64,000 bases of DNA from Burkholderiales bacterium (GTDB taxonomy: Bacteria; Pseudomonadota; Gammaproteobacteria; Burkholderiales; Burkholderiaceae_C). Location: contig JACRPO010000005.1 of assembly GCA_016223165.1 (NCBI GenBank), positions 744,001 to 808,000 of the forward strand. Direction: 5' to 3'. Positions 1 through 8,000 of the stretch are shown in pieces (within the stretch, counting starts at the first letter, position 1; every line of letters starts with the position of its first letter). The notes below the pieces were generated by a model. It did not search any database, was not told the DNA's origin, and saw only the letters and a program-made list of their open reading frames with translations. A program made the translations under genes and the position numbers.

Positions 1-872
1 AGCTCCTCGGTGGTGGCACGGTGCTCGATGCCTTCGCGCCGGCGCGCGGCCGCGCGCGCCCGCAACGCCTCGCCGAGCTGCAGGCCCTCTCGGAGCCGAT
101 GCCCGATCGGGCGCTGGCCGCCATGCTCGGGCTGCGCCGCGAGGGCGTCGAGTGGTCCTCCTTTGCGCTCAACTGGAACCTGCCCGCTGACGCGCGCGAT
201 GTGATGGCCGCGGCCGCCGGGGCGCTCTGCCTGCCGCACCCGGGCGGCATGCGCCTGCTGGGCACCGGGGCATGGCCGGCCTTGCTCACCGCTGTGCAGC
301 GAACGCTCGCGGCCTCGCACGAGCGCGAGCCTGCGAGCCGCGGGATGACCGAGGCAGCGCTGCACGTCGCGCTGTCGGATCATGGCGACGTGCCGCTGCG
401 CCACGCCGCACTGGCGCAACTCCAGCGGAACGGCGCCATCGAGCGCGACGGCTTCGTCTGGCGGATTCCCGGCCATGCCGCGCAGCTGCCCGAAGCCGAC
501 GCCGTGTTGCTGCAACGCACGCACGCCGTCATGCAGCCGCACGGCCTGCGGCCGCCGCCGCTGGGTGAACTCGCCGTCCTGCTCGATCTGCCGCTGCTCG
601 AGGCGGCGGCCTTCCTGCAACGCGCCGCCGCGCTCGGCCACCTGGTGCAGGTCGCGAGGAACCGCTTCTTCCTGCCCGCCACGCTGCAGGCGCTCGTGCA
701 GGTGGCGCGCGAGACGGCCGCGGCCTCGCCGGACGGACGCTTCGAAGTCATCCCCTTCCGCGACCGCTCGGGCCTCGGACGCAACCTGTCGATCCAGGTG
801 CTCGAATACTTCGACCGCATGCACATCACGCGCTTCGCGAAGCGCGGCCGCGTGATGACCGTGCCACCCTGA
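1..872 (+). CDS. selB: Selenocysteine-specific translation elongation factor SelB, C-terminal part (5' end outside window)
   Basis: The frame is open from the left edge (first complete codon at base 3) to TGA at 870-872, about 290 residues. SelB carries Sec-tRNA to the ribosome and binds the bSECIS hairpin of selenoprotein mRNAs through C-terminal winged-helix domains, which is the part seen here. The visible segment begins LLGGGTVLDAF, typical of the region just after the elongation-factor barrels. It ends with the winged-helix signature FRDRSGLGRNLSIQVLEYFDR followed by the basic HITRFAKRGR. The GTPase domain lies to the left of the window. Its presence means this genome should decode UGA as selenocysteine, which matters for the gene at 6366-8000. 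Confidence 0.93.
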   Translation, partial: LLGGGTVLDAFAPARGRARPQRLAELQALSEPMPDRALAAMLGLRREGVEWSSFALNWNLPADARDVMAAAAGALCLPHPGGMRLLGTGAWPALLTAVQRTLAASHEREPASRGMTEAALHVALSDHGDVPLRHAALAQLQRNGAIERDGFVWRIPGHAAQLPEADAVLLQRTHAVMQPHGLRPPPLGELAVLLDLPLLEAAAFLQRAAALGHLVQVARNRFFLPATLQALVQVARETAAASPDGRFEVIPFRDRSGLGRNLSIQVLEYFDRMHITRFAKRGRVMTVPP

Positions 873-963
873 GGCACCGTCCGATTCAGCCGGTTTCAGC
901 GCAGCCGCGGCCCACCGGCCATGCGCGCGTTCTTCGGGCGCGCGTTCTCCGGCCGAGTGCGCT

Positions 964-2919
964 TCAGCGGCCGGCCACGGGCGCGGCGACCTTGGCGTGC
1001 CGCATCAGGCCATAGACCGTCGCCGCCAGCGCCAACCCCGCCGCCGCCGTGGCCGCCGGCATCGCCGGCAGGAACAGCGTCGCCAGCGCGAGTGCCCCGA
1101 GCCCGATGCGCAGCGCGAGATCGACAGGCACGCGGCGCGTGAAGCGCCCGAACATCGCGAACGCGCTGGCGCAGGTGCCTGTCGTCACGAGCAGCGTCCC
1201 GGCCACCTGCATCCAGCCCGGTTGGATCACCATCTCAGAGCGCACGAAGATGGCGAAGGTCATCAGCGTGATCGGCAGGCAGATCCGCAGCGCCTCCCAC
1301 ATCGTGCGCATGAAGGGCGCCTCGGCGATGCGTGCCGAGATCGCTGCGGTGAGCGAGGTGGGCGGCGACAGCTCGCCCCAGACCGACAGCAGGAAGACGA
1401 AGAAATGCGCTACCCAGGGGTTGATGCCCAGCTTGGTGAGCGGCCCCACGATGACCACGGCGCCGATGATGTAGGTGGCGGTGGGCGGCAGCCCCATGCC
1501 CACCAGCCAGCCGAAGACGAAGGACATGAAGATCATCGCCGCCACGTTCCATGCGCCGAGCTCCAGCAGCATGCCGCCCATGCGGTTGATGAAGCCCGTC
1601 ACCGTGAACAGGCCGATCATGATCCCGAGCGTGGCCAGCAGCAGCGTCAGGTAGGAGGTCATGTCGGCATGCGTCTCGATGCTCAGGCGCAGGTTGCCGA
1701 GGAAGGTTTCCTGGTCCACGGCCGCGTCGGCGAGGCGGTACTTGAAGTACAGGAAGTTGGCCAGCAGCAGCACGAACAGGAACGCCGCCGTGTAGAGCGC
1801 CGCCAGCAACTCGCCCACGCCGAGCCCGCCCATCATCGCCAGCAGGAACAGCACCGCGAGGAAGAAGATCGAGGTCTTCACCTGCTCGTAGGCAGCGACG
1901 CCCGGTGCCTCGACCGCCTCGCGCGGCAGCAGGCGCACGCAGATCAGGTAGACGGCCAGCGCCAGCGAGACGTAATAGACGAAGGCGAGCGCGAAGCCGC
2001 GCGTCACCACGTCCCAGTACGGCACGCCGAGGAACTCGGACATCAGGAAGGCGCCCACGCCCATCATCGGCGGCATGATCAGGCCGCCCATCGAGGCCGC
2101 CGTCTCGGTGGCGGCGGCGAAGTGGCCCGGCACGCCGTAGCGCTTCATCAGCGGGATGGTGATGCTGCCCACCACCACCGCGTTGGCCGAGCCGCTGCCG
2201 CTGACCATGCCGATCGACAGCGATCCCAGCACCGCCGCCTGCGGCACCATCTGCCGCGAGCGCCCGGCGATGCGCTGCATGACGCGGATCATCGCGCTCT
2301 GCGCCCCGAAGCCGTTGGCCACCGCGGCCAGCAGCAGGAAGGCCGCCACCAGCGTGAGCGCGATCTGGCCGTAGATGCCGTAGATGCCGTTGGACATCTC
2401 CACCGTGCTGGAAGTGACGACGCGATAGAAGCTCGTGCCCGGGTGCCAGAAGAAGTCGAGCGGGCTCAGGTGCCCGAACATCGTGTAGAGCACCAGCACC
2501 ACGTTGACCCAGAAGAGCGTCGGGTGCGCCAGCCGCGACAGCTCCATCACCAGGGCGAACATGAGCAGGCCGACCACGAAGTCCTGCTTCGTGTACGAGC
2601 CCTGGCGGTAGATCGCGATGTCCTCGTAGTGGACGAGGAAGTAGCCGAAGGCGTAGGCGCAGATGGCCAGGAACAAGGCCACCAGCGCGTGATTGGCCGG
2701 CGCAGGCAGCCGCGCATAGATGGGCCCCTTCTGGGCCATGAACAGCACCTGCAGCGCCAGGGCAATCGGCAGCAGGCGCGAGACCAGTTCCTGCGCGCCG
2801 CCGAAGCCGGTGAAGCAATACCAGATCACCCAGACGAACAGCACCACGGAGAGCGCAAAGCTCAGGTTCCGCAGGCTGGCGTGCCGCCTCCACCCATCGG
2901 CGGTCATCGGGACGCTCAC
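964..2919 (-). CDS. TRAP transporter fused permease (4TM/12TM, DctQ-DctM type)
   Basis: Inner-membrane permease of a TAXI-type TRAP transporter, which imports organic acids using an ion gradient. The 651-residue product is almost all hydrophobic helices. A small DctQ-like part (roughly residues 20-130) is fused to a large DctM-like part, which has the glycine-rich segment GMVSGSGSANAVVVGSIT near 235-255 and METAASMGG-like and MPPMMGVGAF stretches just after it. The start is a GTG at 2919, four bases after the receptor stop; an in-frame ATG at 2907 is the alternative. The binding protein gene lies immediately upstream, so the two form an operon. The substrate cannot be read from sequence. Confidence 0.93.
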   Translation of the reverse strand: MSVPMTADGWRRHASLRNLSFALSVVLFVWVIWYCFTGFGGAQELVSRLLPIALALQVLFMAQKGPIYARLPAPANHALVALFLAICAYAFGYFLVHYEDIAIYRQGSYTKQDFVVGLLMFALVMELSRLAHPTLFWVNVVLVLYTMFGHLSPLDFFWHPGTSFYRVVTSSTVEMSNGIYGIYGQIALTLVAAFLLLAAVANGFGAQSAMIRVMQRIAGRSRQMVPQAAVLGSLSIGMVSGSGSANAVVVGSITIPLMKRYGVPGHFAAATETAASMGGLIMPPMMGVGAFLMSEFLGVPYWDVVTRGFALAFVYYVSLALAVYLICVRLLPREAVEAPGVAAYEQVKTSIFFLAVLFLLAMMGGLGVGELLAALYTAAFLFVLLLANFLYFKYRLADAAVDQETFLGNLRLSIETHADMTSYLTLLLATLGIMIGLFTVTGFINRMGGMLLELGAWNVAAMIFMSFVFGWLVGMGLPPTATYIIGAVVIVGPLTKLGINPWVAHFFVFLLSVWGELSPPTSLTAAISARIAEAPFMRTMWEALRICLPITLMTFAIFVRSEMVIQPGWMQVAGTLLVTTGTCASAFAMFGRFTRRVPVDLALRIGLGALALATLFLPAMPAATAAAGLALAATVYGLMRHAKVAAPVAGR

Positions 2920-2923
2920 GCCC

Positions 2924-3964
2924 TCAGCGGGCGATCGTCCACTTGTCGTTCCAGGCCTTGTGCTCCTTCAGGAACCTGGCCAGCCCGGCGTGCACGGGGA
3001 TCTGCGGGTTGGCGCTGATGCCCTGCACCTGCATGCCCACGAAGTCCTTGGCCAGGGGCGTGAAGCCGGCGTCGGCCTGGGCCAGGCTGTCGCGCTGCTT
3101 GTAGAAGGCCGACAGCAGCTTGTAGACCACCTCTTCGGGCATGTCCGCGCGCATGTTGTAGCCGAACAGGATCGGCACGCCGCGGATGCCCTTCACCCCC
3201 ACGTCCTTGCTGAAGGCCTCCTTGGGGTCCACGTCCACCACCGCCAGGCCCGCCGCCTTGAGCTTGGCCACCTCTTCCGGGCAGGGGTTGATGACCTGCA
3301 GGTCCATGCGGACCTCGGTCTCCTTCCAGTAGCTGGCCAGCGAGCGGCCAGCCGTGGTGTAGGCCACGGCGCCGGCGATGGTGCCCGCCTGCAGCGCGTC
3401 GCTCTGTGTCTTGGCGTCGATCTGCACATGCTTGAACTGGTAGCCCAGTGTCTTGTAGATGCGCTGGAAGTTGAGCCAGTTCATGAAGCCCGCGGTGGTG
3501 AAGAACACGGGCTTGCCGCTGAAGTCGCCCCAGCACTTGTACTTGCCTGCCTCCTTGGCCGAGGTGGCCATGAACGACTCCATCGGGTACGAGTACCAGG
3601 AATGCACCAGCCGGCCCTTGGCCGGCGTGTAGTCCTTGAAGCCGCCCTCGGCGGCATAGATCTGCGACATGCCGATGTCGGCCGTGTAGCCGATCTCGCC
3701 GGTGCCATCCATCGCCGCCTTCATCGCGCCGGTGGTGGAGGGGTAGGGGTTGACGGTGATGGTGTACTGGCCGCCCAGCGCCTCCTCGGCGATCTTGACC
3801 ATCGCCGCGGCCACCTTGTAGCCGTAGGAATCGACGCTGGACGTGGCCCAGCGGATCGACTTGCGCTCCTGCGCCTGCGCCGGCGCCGACGCAGCCGCCA
3901 GCACGGCGGCGGCCAGCGCCGCCGCGAAAGGCCTCGATCCGAAGCCCGAAACGATCGTGGTCAT
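2924..3964 (-). CDS. TAXI family TRAP transporter solute-binding protein
   Basis: Periplasmic receptor of 346 residues that delivers substrate to the fused TRAP permease encoded directly downstream. The N-terminus has a clear signal peptide (hydrophobic AAALAAAVLAAA ending in APAQAQ). The body shows TAXI features such as RWATSSVDSYGYKVAAAM and PYPSTTGAMKAAMDGTGEIG near the start, and AVAYTTAGRSLASYW in the middle. I chose ATG 3964 because AGGAG sits about eight bases upstream; an upstream in-frame ATG at 3997 lacks this. The gene is divergent from the SIR2-like gene across a 221-base spacer. Confidence 0.92.
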   Translation of the reverse strand: MTTIVSGFGSRPFAAALAAAVLAAASAPAQAQERKSIRWATSSVDSYGYKVAAAMVKIAEEALGGQYTITVNPYPSTTGAMKAAMDGTGEIGYTADIGMSQIYAAEGGFKDYTPAKGRLVHSWYSYPMESFMATSAKEAGKYKCWGDFSGKPVFFTTAGFMNWLNFQRIYKTLGYQFKHVQIDAKTQSDALQAGTIAGAVAYTTAGRSLASYWKETEVRMDLQVINPCPEEVAKLKAAGLAVVDVDPKEAFSKDVGVKGIRGVPILFGYNMRADMPEEVVYKLLSAFYKQRDSLAQADAGFTPLAKDFVGMQVQGISANPQIPVHAGLARFLKEHKAWNDKWTIAR

Positions 3965-4185
3965 GCGAATGGCTCCTGTGGTTGGCAGCCGCCCCAACTG
4001 CCTGCAGGTCAGGGTAGTCCGACCGCCGCGGCGCGGTCAATGGCAGGAATCCCGGGGCTACCCGCCGGCGAAAGCGGCGATGAGGCCGTTTCGAGGACTT
4101 GCGTTGCAGGCAGCTTGCCCACGCCCGGAGTCCGTGTCCACAATGCCCGTTCAACTCAGGCACCCCGCGCCGCGTCGACGATCCG

Positions 4186-6324
4186 ATGGCCACCGACTCA
4201 CAGCAAGCAGCGCCGGCGTCTGAACCGCAGCGGCTGGCCCTGACTGCGGCCGTGATGGAAATCCGCCAGGCCTGCGACGAACTCGGCCACGAGGCGCACC
4301 GCTCGCCCTTCTTCTTCATCACCGGGGCCGGCATCTCGTATCCGCCGGTGCCGCTGGCGGCCAGCGTCATCGAGCACTGCAAGTCGGTGGCGCAGCGCTA
4401 CAAACGCATCGGCACACCCTCCGGCTCGCAAACCCTGGACGCCTATTCGCACTGGTTCGGGTGCGCCTATCCCGGCGCGCGACAGCGCCAGCAGTACCTG
4501 CGCTCGCTGATCGAAGGCAAACCGCTCTCGCTGGCCAGCCTGCGCCTGGCTCACCTGCTGTCGGCGCGCCGCCTCAGCAACCTGGTGGTGACGACGAACT
4601 TCGACGACTTCGTCGCGCGGGCCTTGCGCCTGTTCGGCACCGAGCCGGCTGTCTGCGACCACCCGAGGACCGTGGGCCGCATCGACCGCGAACGCGACGA
4701 CGTGCAGATCGTGCACGTGCACGGCAGTTACCTCTTCTATGACTGCGCCAACCTGCGCGGCGAGGTCACCGGCCGGGCGCGTGCCGACGAGGAGAGCAGC
4801 TTCACGATGGTGGGTCTGCTCGACAGCCTGCTGTGGACACGCTCGCCGCTGGTCATCGGCTACTCGGGCTGGGAAGGCGACGTGGTCATGAGTGCGCTGC
4901 GGCGCCGGCTGCGCGGCGGCAATCCGCTGGCCCAGAGCGTGTACTGGTTCTGCTACCGACGAGCCGCCATCGACGACCTCCCGGGCTGGCTGCGGTCCAG
5001 CCCCGACGTGCGCTTCGTCGTGCCCGACGAGGTGCCGGCGGCCGAGGCCACCGCACAACCCGCCGCGCGCGGAGGCGCCGGCCAGAGCGCCACGGCGGCG
5101 CGCCGTGCCACGGCCGACCCGACGGCCCAGCCCGCACCCGAGGCCACGCTGCCGGCCTTCACGGTCTTCGACCAGCTGAACCGCGTCTTCGATGTCGGCA
5201 CGCCGGCGCTGTTCGAGAATCCGATCGAGTCCTTCGCCAACAGCCTTCAAGGCGCCCTGCCCGGCGCCGATGGCGCGGCCGGCGACCCCTACGCTTTCAA
5301 GGCGCTGATCGAGCGCCTGCACGACGCGGCCCGTGAGTTCGCGAGCAAGCGGGCGCTGCGCGGCATCGATGCGGACCTCGATCGCCTGCGCACGCTGATG
5401 CGGGAGTCCAACTACGCGCAGGCGCTGCCGCTGCTCGCGACCATCGTGCCCGCGCGCTACGCCAAGCTGGCGCCGGCCGAGCGCACGGATGTGGTGGCAG
5501 CGGCGCAGCTCGTGGCGCGCTCGCTCCTGGACAAGCCGGGCTACGCCCAACTGGCCGCGGAAACGGCGCAGGCCCTGGTGTTCGACACCCGGCTGCAGCG
5601 CAGCCTGGGTCCGTCGTTGCCGCCGGGCACGAGCTGGGTGATGGCCTCGCACAGCGGCCAGCACGCCATAGAGACCAGGACGCACGGCAAGACCTACGGC
5701 GCGTTCTCGTACCACTTCATCGATGCGCTGCGCGACGCTGGCGCCGACGTCGACCGCGACGGGCGCATCTCGCTGCTGGAGGCGGCGGTTGCCTGCGCAC
5801 GACGCCTGCTCGACATGAGCGCAGGTCACTTGCCGGCCTTGGCCGGCGATGTGGGGAGCACGGTGCTGTTCGAGGCCGAGCGCCGGCCCGCTGCGCCGCG
5901 GCCGGCCGGCCGCCTGCACGCGGTGCTGGTGGGCATGGAGCGCTTTCCCTGGGGCAACCAGCTCGCCGGCCCGTCCAACGACCTGGCGCGCTGGAGCAAG
6001 CTGCTGGGCTCGCTCGAGCGCAGCGTGCACGGTGCGGCACAGGTGCACGTGCTGCTCAACGAGCAGGCCACGCTGGCCCAGCTGGGCAAGCAGATGCTCA
6101 GCGTGTGCAAGCAGGCGCAGCCCGAGGACACGGTGCTCTTCTACTACACGGGCATGGGCATGCGGCGCGACCCGCCACCCGGCGAGTCCGGCGGCCAGGA
6201 GATCGCCGTCGTGCTGCACGACTACGACGAGAAGACCGGCGCCGGCGTGCTGACGCACGTGCAGCTGCTCGCGGCGATGAGCAGCACGGCCGCCGGCCGG
6301 AAGATCGTGATACTCGACTTCTAG
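4186..6324 (+). CDS. SIR2-like domain fused to rearranged, catalytically dead caspase-like segments
   Basis: Protein of 712 residues. Residues about 41-235 look like a SIR2-like domain: ITGAGIS at 45-51, TTNFD at 136-140, VHG at 178-180 and VIGYSG at 223-228. A low-complexity linker (285-325) and a helical region follow. Residues 483-562 resemble the C-terminal half of a caspase-like (peptidase C14) domain, with ASHSGQHAIETRTHG, GAFSYHF and DVDRDGRIS. Residues 578-712 resemble the N-terminal half of such a domain: AVLVGMERF, GPSNDLARW, LLNEQATLAQL, YYTGMG, ending KIVILDF. So the halves appear in reversed order. The usual catalytic His of the SGHG-type motif is Met, and the protein stops where the family has its CHSG cysteine. 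SIR2-like and caspase-like domains are common in bacterial immunity and cell-death proteins. No strong ribosome site is seen; in-frame starts also exist upstream to 4099. Confidence 0.75.
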   Translation: MATDSQQAAPASEPQRLALTAAVMEIRQACDELGHEAHRSPFFFITGAGISYPPVPLAASVIEHCKSVAQRYKRIGTPSGSQTLDAYSHWFGCAYPGARQRQQYLRSLIEGKPLSLASLRLAHLLSARRLSNLVVTTNFDDFVARALRLFGTEPAVCDHPRTVGRIDRERDDVQIVHVHGSYLFYDCANLRGEVTGRARADEESSFTMVGLLDSLLWTRSPLVIGYSGWEGDVVMSALRRRLRGGNPLAQSVYWFCYRRAAIDDLPGWLRSSPDVRFVVPDEVPAAEATAQPAARGGAGQSATAARRATADPTAQPAPEATLPAFTVFDQLNRVFDVGTPALFENPIESFANSLQGALPGADGAAGDPYAFKALIERLHDAAREFASKRALRGIDADLDRLRTLMRESNYAQALPLLATIVPARYAKLAPAERTDVVAAAQLVARSLLDKPGYAQLAAETAQALVFDTRLQRSLGPSLPPGTSWVMASHSGQHAIETRTHGKTYGAFSYHFIDALRDAGADVDRDGRISLLEAAVACARRLLDMSAGHLPALAGDVGSTVLFEAERRPAAPRPAGRLHAVLVGMERFPWGNQLAGPSNDLARWSKLLGSLERSVHGAAQVHVLLNEQATLAQLGKQMLSVCKQAQPEDTVLFYYTGMGMRRDPPPGESGGQEIAVVLHDYDEKTGAGVLTHVQLLAAMSSTAAGRKIVILDF

Positions 6325-6365
6325 CGTTCCTCGCCGAGCGCGAGCGCAAGCCCGTCAGCGCCAAG

Positions 6366-8000
6366 TCATCGCCAGTCGTCCACCTTCACCATCTTCGCGC
6401 GCGCGAAGTTGCCCCCCACCATCTTCCAGGCCGACTGCGTCTCGCCTCCGAGCACCACCACGCTGATGTCTTCGGCGCGGTACTTGCGCACCATTACGTC
6501 GGGCGCGGCCTTCCACATCGACGCCCACGGCTCGACGCCCGCCACCGCGTGCGGCTTGATCAGCGTCTGCGTCCACGGGTCGTCCCAGTACTCGCGCGCC
6601 GTCACCTGCGCGTTCTCGGCGAGCCAATCGATGAGCTGCTGCTTCTTCGCGAAGCCCTTGTCGACGAAGCCGCGCGCCACGCTCGGGTCGAGCAGCACGA
6701 TGGGCGGGCTGTACGGCTCGCAGGCCGCCAGCGCATGGCGGAAGCGCTGCTCCCAGGTCTCGCGCGGGCCGTAGCCGCTGATCGTGTACCAGCCCCCGAG
6801 GAAGACCGTGACGACGCTGTCCCCGCGCTTGAAGCCATGCTGCACATGCAGCGGCTCCCACGGGCTCTTCTCCTCGTTCTCGGCCCAGGTGCAGGCGACG
6901 TTGTAGGCGTTGCCGATGCTGCCCATGTAGGTGTCGCCGACCACCGAGCCGCCCTGCAGGTTCTGGCTGAGCAGCGCGTGCGCGCGGCCGATGGCCACGT
7001 TGGCGTGGCTGTAGGGCCCCATCGCGCCGATGCCGCAGTGCATGCCGATCTCGGCGCGGATCGGCCCGTTGACGATGGCCGGCGCCGCCCAGCTCGTCGT
7101 GCTGCTCTGGCGCGCGGTCATGCCGCTGGCGGCCATGGCGAGGATGACCGGGAAGTACGCCGGCCGCGCCCCCGCCATCACCGCGTTCACCGCCACTTTC
7201 TCCACCGTGTACTCCCAGAACTCGCGGTAGTTGGTGGGGCGCATGCGGCCCACCAACTCGTCGGGCTTGCGGCTCGTGCCCGCCAGCATGGCGGCCACGC
7301 GCTCCTCGGTGGGCAGCACGATCGGCAGGTAGTCGGTCCAGCGTTCCTCCTCGAAGCGCCGGCGCAGATCCTCTTCGGTGCCCGGCTCCAGCAGCCGCGG
7401 CGTGTTGCGCTCGAACGAGACGCCGGCGAGATCTTCTTCGCTGAGCGGCCGCGTCAGCCCCTCGAGCAACTCCTGCACGAAGGGGCGCTGGTTGACCGGG
7501 TCGATGCCCTCGATGTACGCACGCAGCTGCGCCGGCGACCGCCCGACCACCGGCTGCGGCACGAAGGCCTGGCGCAGCGTGGGCGTGCCGTTCACGCGCG
7601 CGGCGTTGCGCGCGAGGCGAGCGAAGACATGCGTGTGGATGGCGACGGTCGGAACTCCGTCGGCCTCTACTGCCATTGCGAGCCCGGCGACCGTCGGGCA
7701 GCAAGTGCTTCAGAGACCGACGGCGAAGAGCGCGGCGTCCGCTTCCTTGACGACCTTGGCGCGCATCGCCGGGTCGTCGACCCAGCTCTCGCGCGGCTTG
7801 ACGATCTCGGTGCGCACCTGCGGCATGTGCTCGGCGAGCCAGCCCTGCAGCTGCTGCATGAACACCTCCGAGTTGTCGAACAGGCAATCGACGAGGTGGA
7901 TCAGCTTGCCGTCGAGCGATTCGAGCCTGGGCGCGAGCCGCTTGGCCGTCACCTTGGGCGGATAACCGCGCGGGTCGTGCACGGTGAGCAAGGCACTCAT
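6366..8000 (-). CDS. UGSC-family selenoprotein, in-frame TGA read as selenocysteine
   Basis: One continuous frame broken only by TGA at 7712-7710: 96 codons, TGA, then 447 codons, giving 544 residues. A standard gene caller would give two genes (7710-8000 and 6366-7676). The N-terminal part has family features: LDGKLIHLVDCLFDN, then DDPAMRAKVV, then ALFAVGL-U-STCC, followed by GVPTVAIHTHVFARL. This matches the UGSC group, in which Sec sits in a redox-like UxxC motif (here U97 and C100). The C-terminal 430 residues are the long conserved domain of the family; its reaction is unknown to me. The start ATG overlaps the stop of the thioredoxin-reductase-like gene (ATGA, 8000-7997), suggesting coupled translation and a redox partnership. 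selB lies at the left edge of the window. Confidence 0.88.
7676..7704 (-). promoter_or_regulatory. Candidate bSECIS stem-loop just after the Sec TGA
   Basis: Starting five bases after the TGA (7712-7710), TTGC pairs with GCAA. A small asymmetric internal loop (T against TC) follows, then GCCCG pairs with CGGGC. The apical loop is ACGGTCGC. A G-G-U in the apical loop, 17-19 bases after the UGA, fits bacterial SECIS elements, whose loop is recognised by the SelB C-terminus. The element lies inside the coding frame and was found by eye. Confidence 0.7.

Noticed and set aside
997..3018. Long plus-strand frame (673 codons) opposite the TRAP permease
   Set aside because: Arg/His/Gln-rich composition and no domain; an antisense shadow caused by high GC. 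The minus strand encodes a clear permease.
6325..6420. A frameshift restoring the caspase cysteine after the SIR2-like gene
   Set aside because: I read all three frames after the stop; none encodes CHSG or a caspase continuation.
7710..8000. A separate 96-residue gene ending at the TGA
   Set aside because: Same frame continues through the TGA with family motifs on both sides; treated as one selenoprotein gene.
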